Of a DNA stretch of 64,000 nucleotides, positions 49,156 through 62,100 are shown in pieces. The stretch lies in contig OZ024896.1 in NCBI GenBank assembly GCA_964017195.1, forward strand, positions 33,593,807-33,657,806, read 5' to 3'. Positions within the stretch are counted from its first letter, which is position 1, and each line of letters opens with the position of its first letter. This DNA is from Siderastrea radians (lineage: Eukaryota; Cnidaria; Anthozoa; Scleractinia; Rhizangiidae). A program made the position numbers and the translations under genes. The notes beneath the pieces are model-generated. The model ran no database searches. It had not been told where the DNA came from and saw only the letters and a list, made by a program, of their open reading frames with translations.

Positions 49156-49791
49156 TCTGTCAGTTCTGAATACCCTCTCTTAGTCTGCTAATAGCCATGT
49201 CTTTATATCAGCCTCTACACTAAGACTTCTTCAAGGTGGCATTTCTAGATACAACGCCGGACCGTCTCAACCTTCGCCTTTGCCGTACCTCAGTTGCTTA
49301 GCGTTCCATTTTCTATCTTGCCGTAAAGACCTATAATTCTCTCAGCGCGAAAACAAAGAACTCTACTAACATTAGAGAATTTAAGAGATGCGCAATGCAA
49401 CAACTATACAGAGATTAGAAGACAATGTACCTAAATTATTTTCATCCCTTTTTTCCTCGTTAGCATATTTTAAATTTATTGTTTGGATATTGTAAATTTA
49501 TAGTGATAGACATTAGTTTTAGATTAACATTAAATTGTGAATTAGTTCTAAGAATCCAAGTTGGAAGAACTAAGAAAGTATTGTATTGTATTCCTGATTT
49601 TCTGATGCATATAATAATCATCATCCTCATCATCTTTATACAGGGAGCTCACTTCACTTACAAGTGACACTCTGTCCATGTGAGGCCCTGCACTAAACGT
49701 TCTCAGGAAAGTTTGAAGACTACGGAAATTTTAGACTGAATCACATTTTGCGAATTTTATTTGTCAGTGCATTCCCATACAGACACTGTAT

Positions 49792-50151
49792 TCAACGCCA
49801 AATTTTCTGCACTTGTAGAACGGCAGTCACGATCATCAAACCTTCCGTTCCATAAGCAGAAGAGGGAAGCGGCATTGTGGTTAGGTTCCACCGTATTTTG
49901 ATTCGAGAAGGGTTACCGTTTTTGACTGTACGACGCACATTCCCATCGAAACTTCTGAGGGGTTTTTCTGGTGTCAAATGAATTTGTTGATTATACTGAC
50001 CAGTGGCGATTCCAAATATCCGTATCAGATGAGGGCTCGGAGAACATCGGCCGGGAAGTGAAAATGTGGGAAATTTTAACTCACTCCATCCTCCCGTTAT
50101 CCCACGCGTAACCGTACCCTCGCCCCGAGAGGAAAAACGCACTTCAACCAC
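49792..50151 (-). other. 119-codon open frame of unknown nature
   Basis: A balanced-composition frame (VEVRFSSRGEGTVTRG...) with no domain recognised, no clear splice context and repeat-rich neighbours. It may be a fragment of an interspersed element; I do not call it a gene. Confidence 0.2.
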
Positions 50152-50532
50152 TCCGATAGGAACCCATCCTTTGACAAAAAGGGGAGGGGTTATTGGGGGA
50201 TGTTCGGCGGGCTCTCAGAGGTACCCCTTGAAGTGGGCTAGACGGAGAGTCTCCGTCCTAAAAGGGTGCCTTTTAGAGATTTTTGGTCGCGGAAGACACA
50301 TAAATAGGTACTAAGAATACCGTAAGTACCAACGAGCGGATCCGTTACGGATTGTGTGGAGTCTTCTTATCCAGTTTTGGTATCGGGGTGGTGTCTTCAG
50401 TGTAGATGTATGAAGAACAGACGTGCAAAACCATGCTGTAGATGGCAGTTTGGAAGCTGTGAAGATTTTGAGTTTTACGAAACTCAGTACTCTTTAAGGG
50501 ACATCGCATCAAAAATCACAATTACTATCAAA

Positions 50533-50979
50533 ATCACTAGAGTGGTAAAGCGGCCGTTGGGAATTTGATTTGGCGGCGGCTAAATTCTTATCACGTGGCT
50601 TTAAAAAAATTTGGTCGCATGGTCTAAAAAATTTGTCATGTGATTCGTGTTGTGAGACCCGCTGATCGGAAACCTCTCTTGCAAAGTCAGTCATTAACTT
50701 TGCTTTTGTAAGAAAACTTCGGTCAAGAAAACGTTTGTGTACCGTCTGAACTCCACCAGCATTGAAATGCACTTTCAGTTGGAAATCCGGATCCATGTTT
50801 TAGTCGTTTTTCGTTAGAAACGATGGAAGTGACTCCGAAGGAATGGAAGCAGATGGTGCAGAGCTTTACCTCACGTGGTGCTTCTCATTGCGATCACGAG
50901 ACATTTTCTTTTAAACCACGTGATAAGAATTTAGCCGCTGCCAGTTCAATTCCCAACGGCGTTTTAGCACTCTAGTGAT
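50533..50979. mobile_element. 447-bp inverted-repeat element, ATCACTAGAGTG ends
   Basis: Arms of about 70 bp share CACTAGAGTG, CCGTTGGGAATT and CTAAATTCTTATCACGTGG in mirrored order. No confident target duplication. Confidence 0.75.
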
Positions 50980-52036
50980 TCTGTAGTCAGATCTCGGCCG
51001 ATACTGAAGGCAAACAACAACTCACAGATTGATGGAGATTAACACAACATCCGTTTGGAACTGGTTTTAAATGTCAACCTAGAATGTAGCGGAGGCCAGT
51101 GGGGGTACTCTTTAGATTATTGGCTGGGGATGTGTCGCTGGAAATCCAAGTCTATTACCCTATACCAAATCAAGTTCAGCTACATTTTGCAACCCTTTTC
51201 TAGACTACACACCAAAAATCCCTAACATTTCCCAGACTCGCCTCGTGTCAATCCCTAGTTTTCCGATAAATGATGCCGTACTCTAAACCGAAACTCGCTG
51301 ATTTCTATATACCCTTCCGCAGACCAAACTGCTTGAAAACCTGCATGATACCTTTCACAGCGAAACATACCCCTCCCCCCTTCCCTGGAGCCGAGAGAAG
51401 GTTCGATAATGTTCAAACTATGAGGGAAAAAAGCGTTTGACTATCGAACATCCCATTGTGTTTGATTGCCAATGGTGAGTTCGATTATCAAAATTCCAAA
51501 TTGCATTAAATTGCTGAAGACAATCTAATGAATCTGAGGTCAGCCTAAAACAGAATACAAGATTCCTTGGAATATTTTTTTAATTTAATCAAAACTTTTT
51601 AATTTAATTTTTTAATTTAATTGTTGGATTGCGCGATCCAAATCAATTGAGCAATTAGGTTCGAGTACTGGAACGTCAACTAACTAGGTCTACGCTTAAG
51701 TTGCTCGCGATATTTGCCAGTAATTTGCAGCACTCGCACTTCAGTGGAACAATACTGCCACTCTTAATTAGATAATGCTACAATTACGGTATCAAACAAA
51801 TGCCCAGTCAATGGTGAACATGTTTTGATCATTTTCATGACGTAATATGTTACCATAGTAACAGTATAATCTGTTCAAAACCCCCTTAGTTTTAGTTTTA
51901 AGTGCTTATCAAAAACGAGCTCAGCATTTTTTACAATCGAATTGTAATAAGCTTGTTAAAATACAACTTTTTGCAAAGTTTAAAAAGTTGTCCTAAAGGG
52001 TTAATTAAGACCTACCTTAAATTTTTGGAATTTTAA

Positions 52037-52271
52037 GGTGGCTCTAAACCTCCTTCTGACAAGTTTTTTTTTTAACTTTGCAAAAACTTGTATTTAACAA
52101 GCTAATTACAATTCGATAACAAAAAAATGGGGGTCACTGAGCTAGTTTTTGAGTTATAGTTACATCATGAAAATGACCAAAACTTCTTCACCAATAACTG
52201 GGTATTTCTTTGATACCATGTAGGATCGAAGTATAAGTGCTGGAAATTACTGAAAACTATTGTGAGCCACC
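52037..52271. mobile_element. TTAA-flanked MITE, GGTGGCTC ends
   Basis: TTAAGGTGGCTC ... GAGCCACCTTAA, with TTAA at 52,033-52,036 and 52,272-52,275. The preceding 51,710-52,010 is a diverged inverted copy of its interior (AAAGTTGT, TAACAAGCT and CAGTAATTT blocks). Confidence 0.7.
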
Positions 52272-53362
52272 TTAATATATATAAACAGCGCAGGGCAGCG
52301 CAGGGCAAGGCAGGGGTAGTGATGGGTTACGCAGTATTCCTTTTTTTGGAGGCCTATTCAAGTCACTTGGACCTAACTGAAATTAGCAAGCATGTTTTTA
52401 TTCCTGAGACTAATTTAATAATTTCGCAACTCATTTTACCGTATTGCTAAGGTAATTTAAGCACAACTAAAATCAATAGACTCACATGCTAAAATGACGT
52501 AATCTACTTTGTACTCCGGTAGACTCACGTGAATTTAATATGAGTTCGTCATCTGAGCTCGGCTGAGAATGATATGAACTTCATATGACTAGATCACTCC
52601 AATATATGAAGATTACTATTTGATGTTTAGAGGACAGTTAGCCTTCACGCTGTCGAGAAATACTGGTTTTAACAATTGATAGAGACAACGAAAAAGAGTA
52701 CCGACGATATACCCGACGCTTAACGCATTGGATTTAACGGGTAAATATCACCAGTTTATACAAAAGTTAGTCGAAGTTAGAACAATAGGGGCTTAGGACA
52801 GGTTCTAATTAATTTTTTTCACCAAACAAGCCAGTATAAAAGTGAAATTTAAGAAGGGGAGTTTAGAAGAGAAGAAAAAAAGTTTAGTTTGTGATTGCTG
52901 TGCATATTTTTATGAGCATGTATTATGGAATACGTACAAATTCTATTTTTTTTCTAAATGGAAGACACAACCGTAAGAATCTTCTTCGTACTTTGCCTAT
53001 TCGGATTGCATCATTCCAACCAAAGCGGGTTATCTTCAACAAACAGACTTTGAAATCAAGTTCGGTTTATTGTCTAGAGTCGTCAGTAAAACTGTTAGCT
53101 ATCTGATTTTGCCTCTGAAAACCCAAGCTCAAATTTACTTGCGACGTTTCTAAATAAATTTGGGACGACGGCGCTTATGAAGTTATGCTGCCCGAAATAG
53201 TTGTACAACTAGAGTACTGCACATACATGTAAATTTGGTAGGAATTAAAAGCGGCGTCGGCAGATGTGAAAAAGTTTTGCAAAGTAGAGAAAAAGTCCGC
53301 CTAGTGCGTGTGGTACATGTACCTTAGAAACGCGAACTAAACTGGTACATTGTTTATCATAC

Positions 53363-53851
53363 CACAGAGGCCCACACAATCTGTTTGTGTAACCGTTTGT
53401 AATACTTACAGTAAATGTATGGGATTTACTGTACGTTTCCTACTATTGCGACCTATCGAAATGGGGCCCATTTCTTGGGAGGCATAGTCAACTGCAAGCT
53501 CCAAATTCTACAAAATCGCTTTTTTATCACTTCTCCTGCACTTCTGAGACAAAAGGACGACAATACACCACAGGTGGGGTAATTTAACGTTTATTTAGCA
53601 TTGGTCCACCCATATATGTTTGTGTGACCGGTTTGTAATATTCATAGTAAATGTATGGGATTTACCCTAAGTTTCATACTATAGCGACGTTTCGCTATAC
53701 ACATATAATAATGGTTTATTATAATAATAATAAACCATTATTATATGTGTATAGCGAAACGTCGCTATAGTATGAAACTTAGGGTAAATCCCATACATTT
53801 ACTATGAATATTACAAACCGGTCACACAAACAGATTGTGTGGGACTCTGTG
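53363..53851. mobile_element. 489-bp element with 7-bp TSD and a 216-bp perfect palindrome
   Basis: Ends CACAGAGGCCCACACAATCT and, inverted, CACAGAGTCCCACACAATCT; ATCATAC flanks both (53,356-53,362 and 53,852-53,858). Within it, 53,617-53,832 is a palindrome with arms of ~105 bp that match perfectly by eye around an (ATA)n-like centre. Confidence 0.88.
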
Positions 53852-54174
53852 ATCATACACGCGTCACGCGGTGGTAGCGGCTCAATTTGACAGGGCCGCA
53901 CGCATGGACGTGGACTTTCCAATAACCGAGTCGCGAACTGCATGAGCATCAAAGTTGCGAGACCCAAGTGACGAAATCTCTGCCAAAAAGCAACCTTTGA
54001 AAAAAATATTGTAAGGACGGAGTTCTTCGCCGTCGTTTTAGTATTCAGAATCTCTATAGCAGCCAAACCATACCTCGCTACCATTGGTTATCGAAAGGGG
54101 CAACGATAAACGTAACTGATGTGAGCGTTGGGCGCTCGCCAGGTTGGGATTACATCAGTAAAGAACTTAATTAA

Positions 54175-54594
54175 GACGGAATCCATTAGGAAATTGAGTA
54201 ATTTTAATTTTCAGTGGACAAAAATCTTGTACCAGAATAATTTAAAGCATATCGCATTCTTTTTTACATTTTTTGAGAGCTATGGATGTAATTTGTTATC
54301 TGTAATAACCCCAAAGACAATTTCTTATGGGAGCCCGAGAAAATAAATTTCAAATTTCACAAAATGAAATCTTACGCATAAAAATTTACCTATCTTACCT
54401 GTGTTTACACAATTCCTGTGAAATTTGAAATTGAATTTCACGGACTCCCATGAGAAATTGTCTTTGGGGTTATTACAGATAACAAATTACATCTATAGCT
54501 CTTAAAAAGTGTAAAAAATAATGCGATATACGTTAAATTATTCTGGTACAAGGTTTTTGTCCACTGATTACTCAATTCCCTGATGGATTCCGTC
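54175..54594. mobile_element. TTAA-flanked foldback MITE, GACGGAATCC ends
   Basis: TTAA at 54,171-54,174 and 54,595-54,598. The arms, ~180 bp and about 90% similar, begin GACGGAATCCAT and share GTGGACAAAAA, TTGTACCAGAATAATTTAA and ATTACAGATAACAAATTAC-type blocks. Confidence 0.8.
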
Positions 54595-54599
54595 TTAAT

Positions 54600-56180
54600 T
54601 TGTTAACGTAACATAACGTTTATCCAAGATGCAATAAAAAAAAGTTACTTGAACTAAACAAAAATACAAGTGACGGAATCCGGCTAGCTAGGCTTATTTA
54701 TTTTAGCTTTTTATGCGAAAAAATAAAGACGCATAAATTTTTCTCAGGACTGGAGGGGTCAAAAACAGAAAATTACGTTACCGCTAGTGATCGGTGAGGA
54801 TGGCTTCCGACTGGCGAATGATGGAGGAAAGCTTGATGTCCACCAAGAGAAATTACACACTTGCACCGAACTCAACATATCTGAATCACAATTTTTTTTC
54901 CTTGAATTGCGAAACTGACATTGACTTTGAAATTTGCCCATAAGACAACTCTATTTATTTACACGATGGATTGTGAGTAGGGCTCCGGGTCCGCGTAAGT
55001 GTCCTGTACAAGCTCCGACGCCTCTAGCAGGCCTAGGCGAGCTAACTCTTGACGGTCTTGCATAAACCTTACCCCACCCCACCCCCTAAAAAAAAATCCG
55101 GTAAACACAGTGCCTCCCAATACAGAGGTATTTTGCAAAGGTTATGACTATGGAGGGAAAAGCAGATCTTAGCAAGTTTTCCAAAACTCTAAAAAAATGT
55201 GGGTAACTACGCATTTTTCAGAGATAATCAGGAAGCAACCACCACAATTCTAAAACAGCTTTAAAATACAAAGAACGTGAGGTATTTTCTTTCCAAATTT
55301 AAGCTCAATTATCTCTGACAAATTCTTAGTTACCCCCTGAATTTTCTTTTTGTATTCTGATAGCCCCTGCTAAGATCTTCTTTTTTCCACAAAATCATAA
55401 ACCGCGCAAAAATACCATTGTATTCGAACCCGGACCAGGCGCGCTTTTCTCGAAAGCCGCGAAACTTTTCGAGTCGATTTTGGGCATGATAATTCACCCT
55501 GTATCCTGTAAATAAAGACGTTTCTAAGCACCAAATTGTCCTTTAAGTCGTACATTTCTTACCTTGAAGACAGGTTAAAATAGCAGCTTTGTAGAATAAG
55601 TGGATAATATTTTTATAAATGGCTTTTCGGGTCTTTAGAGAAACGCGCTCCAGACCCGAGATGCGCGGAACGTAACAGTAACAAAAGGAGGCACCGTCCT
55701 AAACAGGTTCCTTAGTGAGAAATAGTGGGCACCAAAAATCGGCCATCGGAGCGACCCAAGCACCACTCCCTGCGCGCCAATTTTTCTTCCGCTCTACCCC
55801 CTCTTTGGAGCCTGTTGACAGGCTAGTTAAAAATGACCACCATTGGTTTCATCGCTCAGAAGAATAACCTGCAGACAGGAACTAATTCAGCTAATTACCT
55901 CGACGTAAAGTTTATTTCACCGTAAATCTGTCGGTGTGGACTTTTTAGACCACGGGCAGCCTCCCTATCCGCTCTGGCAGGGCAGTTGAGCTTAAAGACA
56001 AGCGAGCGAGCAAGAAATCCGCCTCGCGCGTGGAAACGTGACTAGCGCGTAGTGTCGAACTGCTAATGAAGTTAGCCTGCTCACTACCGGCACGTACGTC
56101 ATGCGACATTGTTTTTTCTTTTTTTTTTTTGCGCTCACTCCCGTGCTCTCTTGCCTGAGCGGAAAGAGAGTCCGCTCGTA
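54600..56180. other. Intergenic, nothing recognised
   Basis: Short frames only. No gene, RNA gene or clear repeat boundary seen. Confidence 0.5.
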
Positions 56181-56184
56181 GTCC

Positions 56185-56760
56185 AGGATTTTTAAGACCA
56201 AAGCCCGATTTTTTTTGGTGAAAAGATACCGAGACTATTTTCGTACTCTGACAGTATGGGCGGAGACAAGTCACAAATCTAGAAAACTAAAATTTATCAA
56301 GGATATCTGATATTAAAAAAAAAAGCATGTTTTCGCGTGAAATTATTGATTTTCTTCGCAAACAGAGAAACTAATTTGCGTCTAAACTGGTTGAGCAACA
56401 GTTACATTTCTAACCGAAAATTTAGCTCAAAAATTCGTACTATCTATTTCTTTAAAAAGAAAATACTATTCTTGCTGTGCGGATTTTCATGGATTTTTAT
56501 GACCAAAGCTCGATTTTAATGGTAGAAACACACCGCGACATATTTTCGTCCACTGACAGTATAGGCAAGGGCAAGTCACAAAACTTGAACACTCAAATTC
56601 TCAAGGATATCTGATATTTTAAAAAGCGTTTTTGAGTGGAATTATTGATCAGTCCTCGCAAACGGAGCCAAGAAACTAATTGTCGTCAAACACGACGGCT
56701 GAGTAACAGTCCCATTTTTTTTTATAAATCTAGCTCTAAAATTTTTTCTCAGATAGCATA
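56185..56760. repeat. Tandem duplication, ~305-bp unit, two copies
   Basis: GGATTTTTAAGACCAAAGC (~56,186) recurs as GGATTTTTATGACCAAAGC (~56,491). TCAAGGATATCTGATATT, TATTTTCGT and GGAATTATTGAT-type blocks follow in the same order. Confidence 0.8.
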
Positions 56761-56957
56761 CTCAGTGATGCCTTTTCATGTGACGTTATTCATTTCATGG
56801 TAAACCGCGAACCAAAATCTGAAAGCTATTGGGACTATTTTTTAATTAAGGTATATGAGAAACTCTTGTGAAAGCCAAATATGGGAGCTTAGCTGTTTTC
56901 TTACAGATGAGCCAGAAAGTGGAGTAAAGTACGAAATATAAGGTTAGTGGATACAAG

Positions 56958-57405
56958 CCCGGGGGGGGGGGGTACTCCCATATATAACCTATATAGGTAT
57001 GTGCCGCTGTGAAGGGTATGGTTTTTAAGCAGTTTGGTCTGGGATAGGGTATAGAAATCAGGGAGTCTTGGTCTAGGATAGGGTATCAATTACCGGGAAA
57101 CTAATGGGTGGTGTGAAAATTTAATCCAATTAATAAATGGGTTTGAAAAACTCGGAAATATAAAATATAAATGAAATCGTGACAATATTGTTGATCGAGA
57201 GATGGTTTTCCATTAAAAGCACTGTGTGGTTATAATTCTGATAGATAGCTCGAAAATAGCTAGTCTAGGATAGGGTAGGGATTTTTGGCATCTAGTCTAG
57301 AATAGGGTTGCAAAAACGACATAAATGTGGTCTGGTATAGGTTAAGGGTTTCAGAGTCCCAGCGGCACACTCCCATCAAAATTTTTCCGAGTACCCCCCC
57401 CCGGG
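56958..57405. mobile_element. 448-bp MITE, CCCGGGGGGG ends, 8-bp TSD
   Basis: GATACAAG flanks both ends (56,950-56,957 and 57,406-57,413). Inverted ends CCCGGGGGG...GTACTCCCAT, with inner GTGCCGCTG/CAGCGGCAC blocks and repeated GGATAGGGTA motifs. A degraded relative lies at ~51,095-51,385. Confidence 0.85.
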
Positions 57406-57546
57406 GATACAAGTCTCTCAGTACAGCTCAGTGGTTCTGAGCAGACGATTTTGGGTGTATTGTAGGTCATAGTAGGTTATGTGTCTGCAAAATTACTGCA
57501 ACTTGATGTTTGAAAGCTCTGGATTAATGGTACCTTGACCCTTTAA

Positions 57547-57742
57547 GCCCTGATATAAAAATGCATATTCTCCTTACTGTTCTCCATACATTTCGTACTT
57601 AACTAGTAAGGAGAATTTGTCTAAATATCAAGACATCCTTGGTTATCCTTGGTACTAATCACTTCCTTTATTGTCATCACTTGAATGTTTGAACAAGTAG
57701 TGATAATGTAAAGAGAAATTTAATTTTCACCACTGTTAAGGG
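57547..57742. mobile_element. TTAA-flanked MITE, GCCCTGATAT ends (copy 2)
   Basis: TTAA at 57,543-57,546 and 57,743-57,746. Same family as 28,591-28,778. Confidence 0.75.
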
Positions 57743-57749
57743 TTAAAGA

Positions 57750-59040
57750 TGACCAATGTTTCTCTTTCTCTTGTTTAAAAGTGTTGCCACTGCAGTTTAA
57801 GTAAATGTTTGAAACAACTAAATTCCGTATTGTGGAACGAACGTACTTTCAGGAATCCAAATCGTGAAGTCATAGAAATGACTACTGCTTCAAAATTGAC
57901 GGTTATCCAGAGCTCAACAACTGGGTCAATCCGCCATAATAACAATGGGCTGGAAACAATAAAAACCAATGAAACTTTTCCATCTCTGTAAGTGCCAAGA
58001 TCGGCTAACCTTAGCTTATCAGTTTGTCCAGAAGGTCGGTCTAAAAACACAATTTTTCTAAATAGTCGAAAAGAGACTTAGCTTAAGGCTGCATCAGTGC
58101 CTAGTTTTACCCAGTTCTCTCTCGTTTAGTTTGAAACTCACTTGCGCTCTAGGGGACTCTTCTGTACTCTCGACAGTTCGCCTCAAACTAACTCCCGTGA
58201 AATCTCATTGACTCTATTGTGCTATCAAAGAGCTGGAACGTCTGTTGACTCTCGTTCTCCTCTGGCCCGGGCAGATTACTATTCTTTTCATTCAGACAAA
58301 GCAATAGTTTTTAAACTTAGAGAACAACAACTGTTCTTTTTTTTATTCCGGATTAACTGCCATCAAAACGGGCCCTGGTAAGTCTTGACATTATTAATCA
58401 GTAGCATGCCAAACTGAGAGTTTGATAGCTTTGATCCTTTACTTCTGGGTCCATATGATTGGTATCAACTGACAACTTTTATTTACGCTTGGTTGTTCGA
58501 GATGCATTTTTATTCATTTCAGAAGACAAAAGTTTCAAGTTTTCGAGTGAGGTCGACACCCCTTCCCTCCCCCCCTTCCATCACACCCTTCCTAGCTCCG
58601 TCAAACTCGAACGATTGAGGTTTTGCGTTTGTTCACTTGTATCTAGTCGACTAAACATGGATCATCCCTGAGTATCAAACTAAATAGTCTAATCTCGTTG
58701 ACATCTGCCACAGTAATTATTGATGTGTTTTGTCAAGAGATTGTGACGTGTAATCTCTTAGTTTCGAGGTCAGGTGTTGTAATACACTTCGTTTTCACTA
58801 TTTAAAAGGAACATTTTGAGCTTCAAATCGTGAAAAGAAAAAAAAAACGAGAACTTTCAACACTATTCTACAGAGAGACTTTCTTAGCTTCTTGATAGAA
58901 AATTAAACTGAGTATGTTCTCATCGCTTTTGAAACTAAATGTCCAGTAATTGCTCAGCCACGTTTGAGGCGTGCTAGTCATGCAAATGAGCAAAAGGAGG
59001 TCATGTGTTTTGAACAAAAAAAATCTTTCACCTTTATACA
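57750..59040 (+). other. Upstream region of the beta-helix gene; possible 5'UTR exon
   Basis: A strong donor, CCCTG|GTAAGT, at 58,379 and a good acceptor, CCTTTATACAG, ending at 59,040 could define a non-coding first exon and intron. Joining them in frame does not open the beta-helix frame, so any upstream exon is untranslated. No TATA box confidently placed. Confidence 0.3.
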
Positions 59041-59106
59041 GGAAATGGTTCAGTTTGCCTAGAGTTGAGAAGATCATATCCTCTTCGATTTCTGGCCGAA
59101 GAGTTC

Positions 59107-62100
59107 ATGAACCGAGTTCCTCTCGAAGCACTTCCGAAGAATCGGCCTCCACTGGTTATGTTCCAGTGCATTTTGTTGGCCGCGTGGATTACGGCTGCTG
59201 CTTCAATTACAAACGTTTTCATCTCCCAAGAATTTGGCGTGGATGATAGAAGCTGCTTTCATGCAAATGACACTCTTCCCTGCAAATCGACCAGTTTCGC
59301 ACTTGGTATTCTGGACGACGTGGCATTTTACGAAGAGACGCTCTTCATTCTCCTAATTCGGGACAAATACCACGCTTTACCTACTCAAGTTCAGATTTCT
59401 CAGCCACGAGCGGACAGACACGTCTTCCTAACTAGTGCAGACGATTCTTCAACAACTGTTATTGACAGTGGGTCCGAATTCTCGGGTGTTATCATTGGCA
59501 CGCAAAAGGGGAGCACAACATACAACATTCACGTATCAAATATTGAGTTTCAGCAGTTCAGCGCAAGCCTTGCCGCTGTGGTAATGATGTGGAATTCTAA
59601 CAATATAACGCTCACCAACTGTGTATTTAAAGACAATGAGCGATCTGGAATTAATGCCTTTGATAGCGGTGTCACGATAGAAGGATGCGTTTTCTCTAAC
59701 AACACGGGAAACGTTCAGCGAACTCGTTTTTCTCCAGATCTACCATCTGTTGCCGGGGGAGCAGGGTTTGTGTATGAAAAAGCTAATGGTTTGACTCTCA
59801 TCGTAAGAGGAACAAACTTTACGGGAAATTCAGCGGCAGTAAACGACGTCATTCCAACTGTGAAATCGATTGTTTCTGTATTGAGTTTCTTAGGTGGAGG
59901 CTTGTTAGTTTACTTTCATGGCACTGCGAAGTCGAACAAAGCATTAGTGGAGAATACCGTTTTGGTAAAAAATAAAGCTACTCTGGGTGGAGGACTGTAT
60001 CTAGCTGTGGATAAAACTGCTTTGACTCAAAACGATACAGGAAACGAAGTAGAAGTACAAGGAACCAGTTTTGTAAGCAATAACGCTTCGCAATTCGGTG
60101 GTGGGCTGAGAATCTTAATAGGGAGTGCGTCATTCCGAACGAAGACCCTTATCAAAGATTGCGTAATTAGAGACAACGTGGCAAGAAGAGGCGGTGGCAC
60201 AGACGTCGTAGTGGCGGAAAACTCGCGGTTGCTCAGCCATCTACAGTTTGATAACGTCACGTGGGAAAGAAACAGTGGTCGGGATGGCGCAGCGGTTCGT
60301 TTGGGCTCACAATCTCTAGCGGAGTATTCTGCAATAATTTCTGTGATCCCAGAGTTTATTGACTGTACCATACAGAATCACCATGCATCATATTACACTT
60401 TCACAAGTCCTTTTACTAGTCAAGGAGTGAGCGTGAAATTTATGAGAACAAATGTGTTCAGTAGGAATCAGGGAATCGGAGCCATGCGGTACTTAGATGG
60501 CGGTTTACACGTAAATGGTACCTTAAAGTTTACTGAAAACTCTGGTTACGTTGGAGGAGCAGTTTTTTTGTCATCGAGTCAAATAACGCTGTACCCTGGT
60601 AGTGAACTTAGTTTTGTGAGAAATCGTGCACTCAACATTGGAGGAGCGATTGCTGTGTTCAACCCCGTCAGTTACGAGGTGATTCGTGAGTACAACCCGC
60701 ACTGTTTTGTGACATACAGCGAGAAGAGAACGAAACCCTCTGAATGGAAGGTAACTAATGAGCCGAGGAGGGAAAGTGTGTGAATGTTTACACCCCGGGG
60801 AGAAGTATTCCCTGAGTAGAAACCCGCCGTTACAACCACTCCGTTGATTCGAGAAAATGAAACTTTTAATTCAAGGAAAAGGGGTCCAATTCTGGGTAGC
60901 TGAAATAGGAACCGGGGAGGGGTGCATGGAGGAACAAAATAGACGGAGATCGAGATACCTTCCGACGTACAAGCAATTCTATACCCCCATCCCGGGGTGC
61001 AAAGGCGGGGGGAGGGGAAGAGGGGTGGTGGCAGCCCCGTCTCCTTTGATTTTTCCTGTTTTATAATATTCTAAAAGGGATTATTTTACCCCGTCTGATT
61101 CTTTACGTCCTCTACAAGATAGGTCGTGGCACTGCTGGGGGGAGGGGGGGGGGCTTTGACGTCATCCAAGTTGGTGGCCAGGATGGCTTGATGACGATCT
61201 TGAATTATATTCCAAAATTGGCGTTTTTCGAAAACTGTTGTGGAAATTGAAAGTTTTTCACGATAGACACAAAAAATACGAGATATCTTTACATTTTGCT
61301 ACTTTCTTTCAACACTTTGTAGTTTATCGCCGGCCGAATGAAGGCAAGAAACACATTTTTCTTCAAACATTGCTTGATGTCATGCTACGTATGACATTTC
61401 ATCTCGTAACTCTAGCAACTGATTCTCACCAAACTGTACTATATACATGTGTATAAGAGAAGAATAAACAGAACAAACAACACAATAAGGGATGAATAAA
61501 CGCCAGCTGTTGATGTAAAATTTTCTTGAAAAAAATCGGGTCAAAGGTCTTCGTGGGTTGCATTCAATGCCCCTGCAGTGTGTGTCTGAGGCTTAATCTT
61601 TACCGTTCTCTTCACCAACTGAATTTTCTTTTCTTAATCAGGCGAAGGTTTCATTTATTGAGAACACGGCCATTTACAGAGGTGCCGCCGTGTATATTGC
61701 TTCATTGAACAGATGTCTTTGGTACGAGGAATATCCATTTTACAGCGCCGAAAAAGCACTCCGCTGGAAGAACATGTTTGAGTATCGCGGAAACGTTCTC
61801 CATCCTGCCAAGAACGGCAAGCAACTGACGGGACCAGAGTACGATATAGCAACTGACACCCATCACTTTCAGCTCAAAGGCGGCGATACAGAAATTAAGG
61901 TAAATTGAACGACCCGGCCTGGTTTTCGAGTCTTTGTCTATCTACTGATATCATAAGAAAACCAAAGTTATTGCATTTGACATGTTTGTTGAGTTACAAT
62001 ATTCTAGAGCCTCAAGTAAAAGAGTGAATTGTGCGTCATAGAGACTCCACTAAATGGAAAAAAATTTCGCTGTTTCCAACAATTCCGGCAAGTTGATCGC

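Noticed and set aside
48797..49183. 128-codon plus-strand and 63-codon minus-strand frames
   Set aside because: Both read the 30-bp pyrimidine minisatellite; periodic peptides only.
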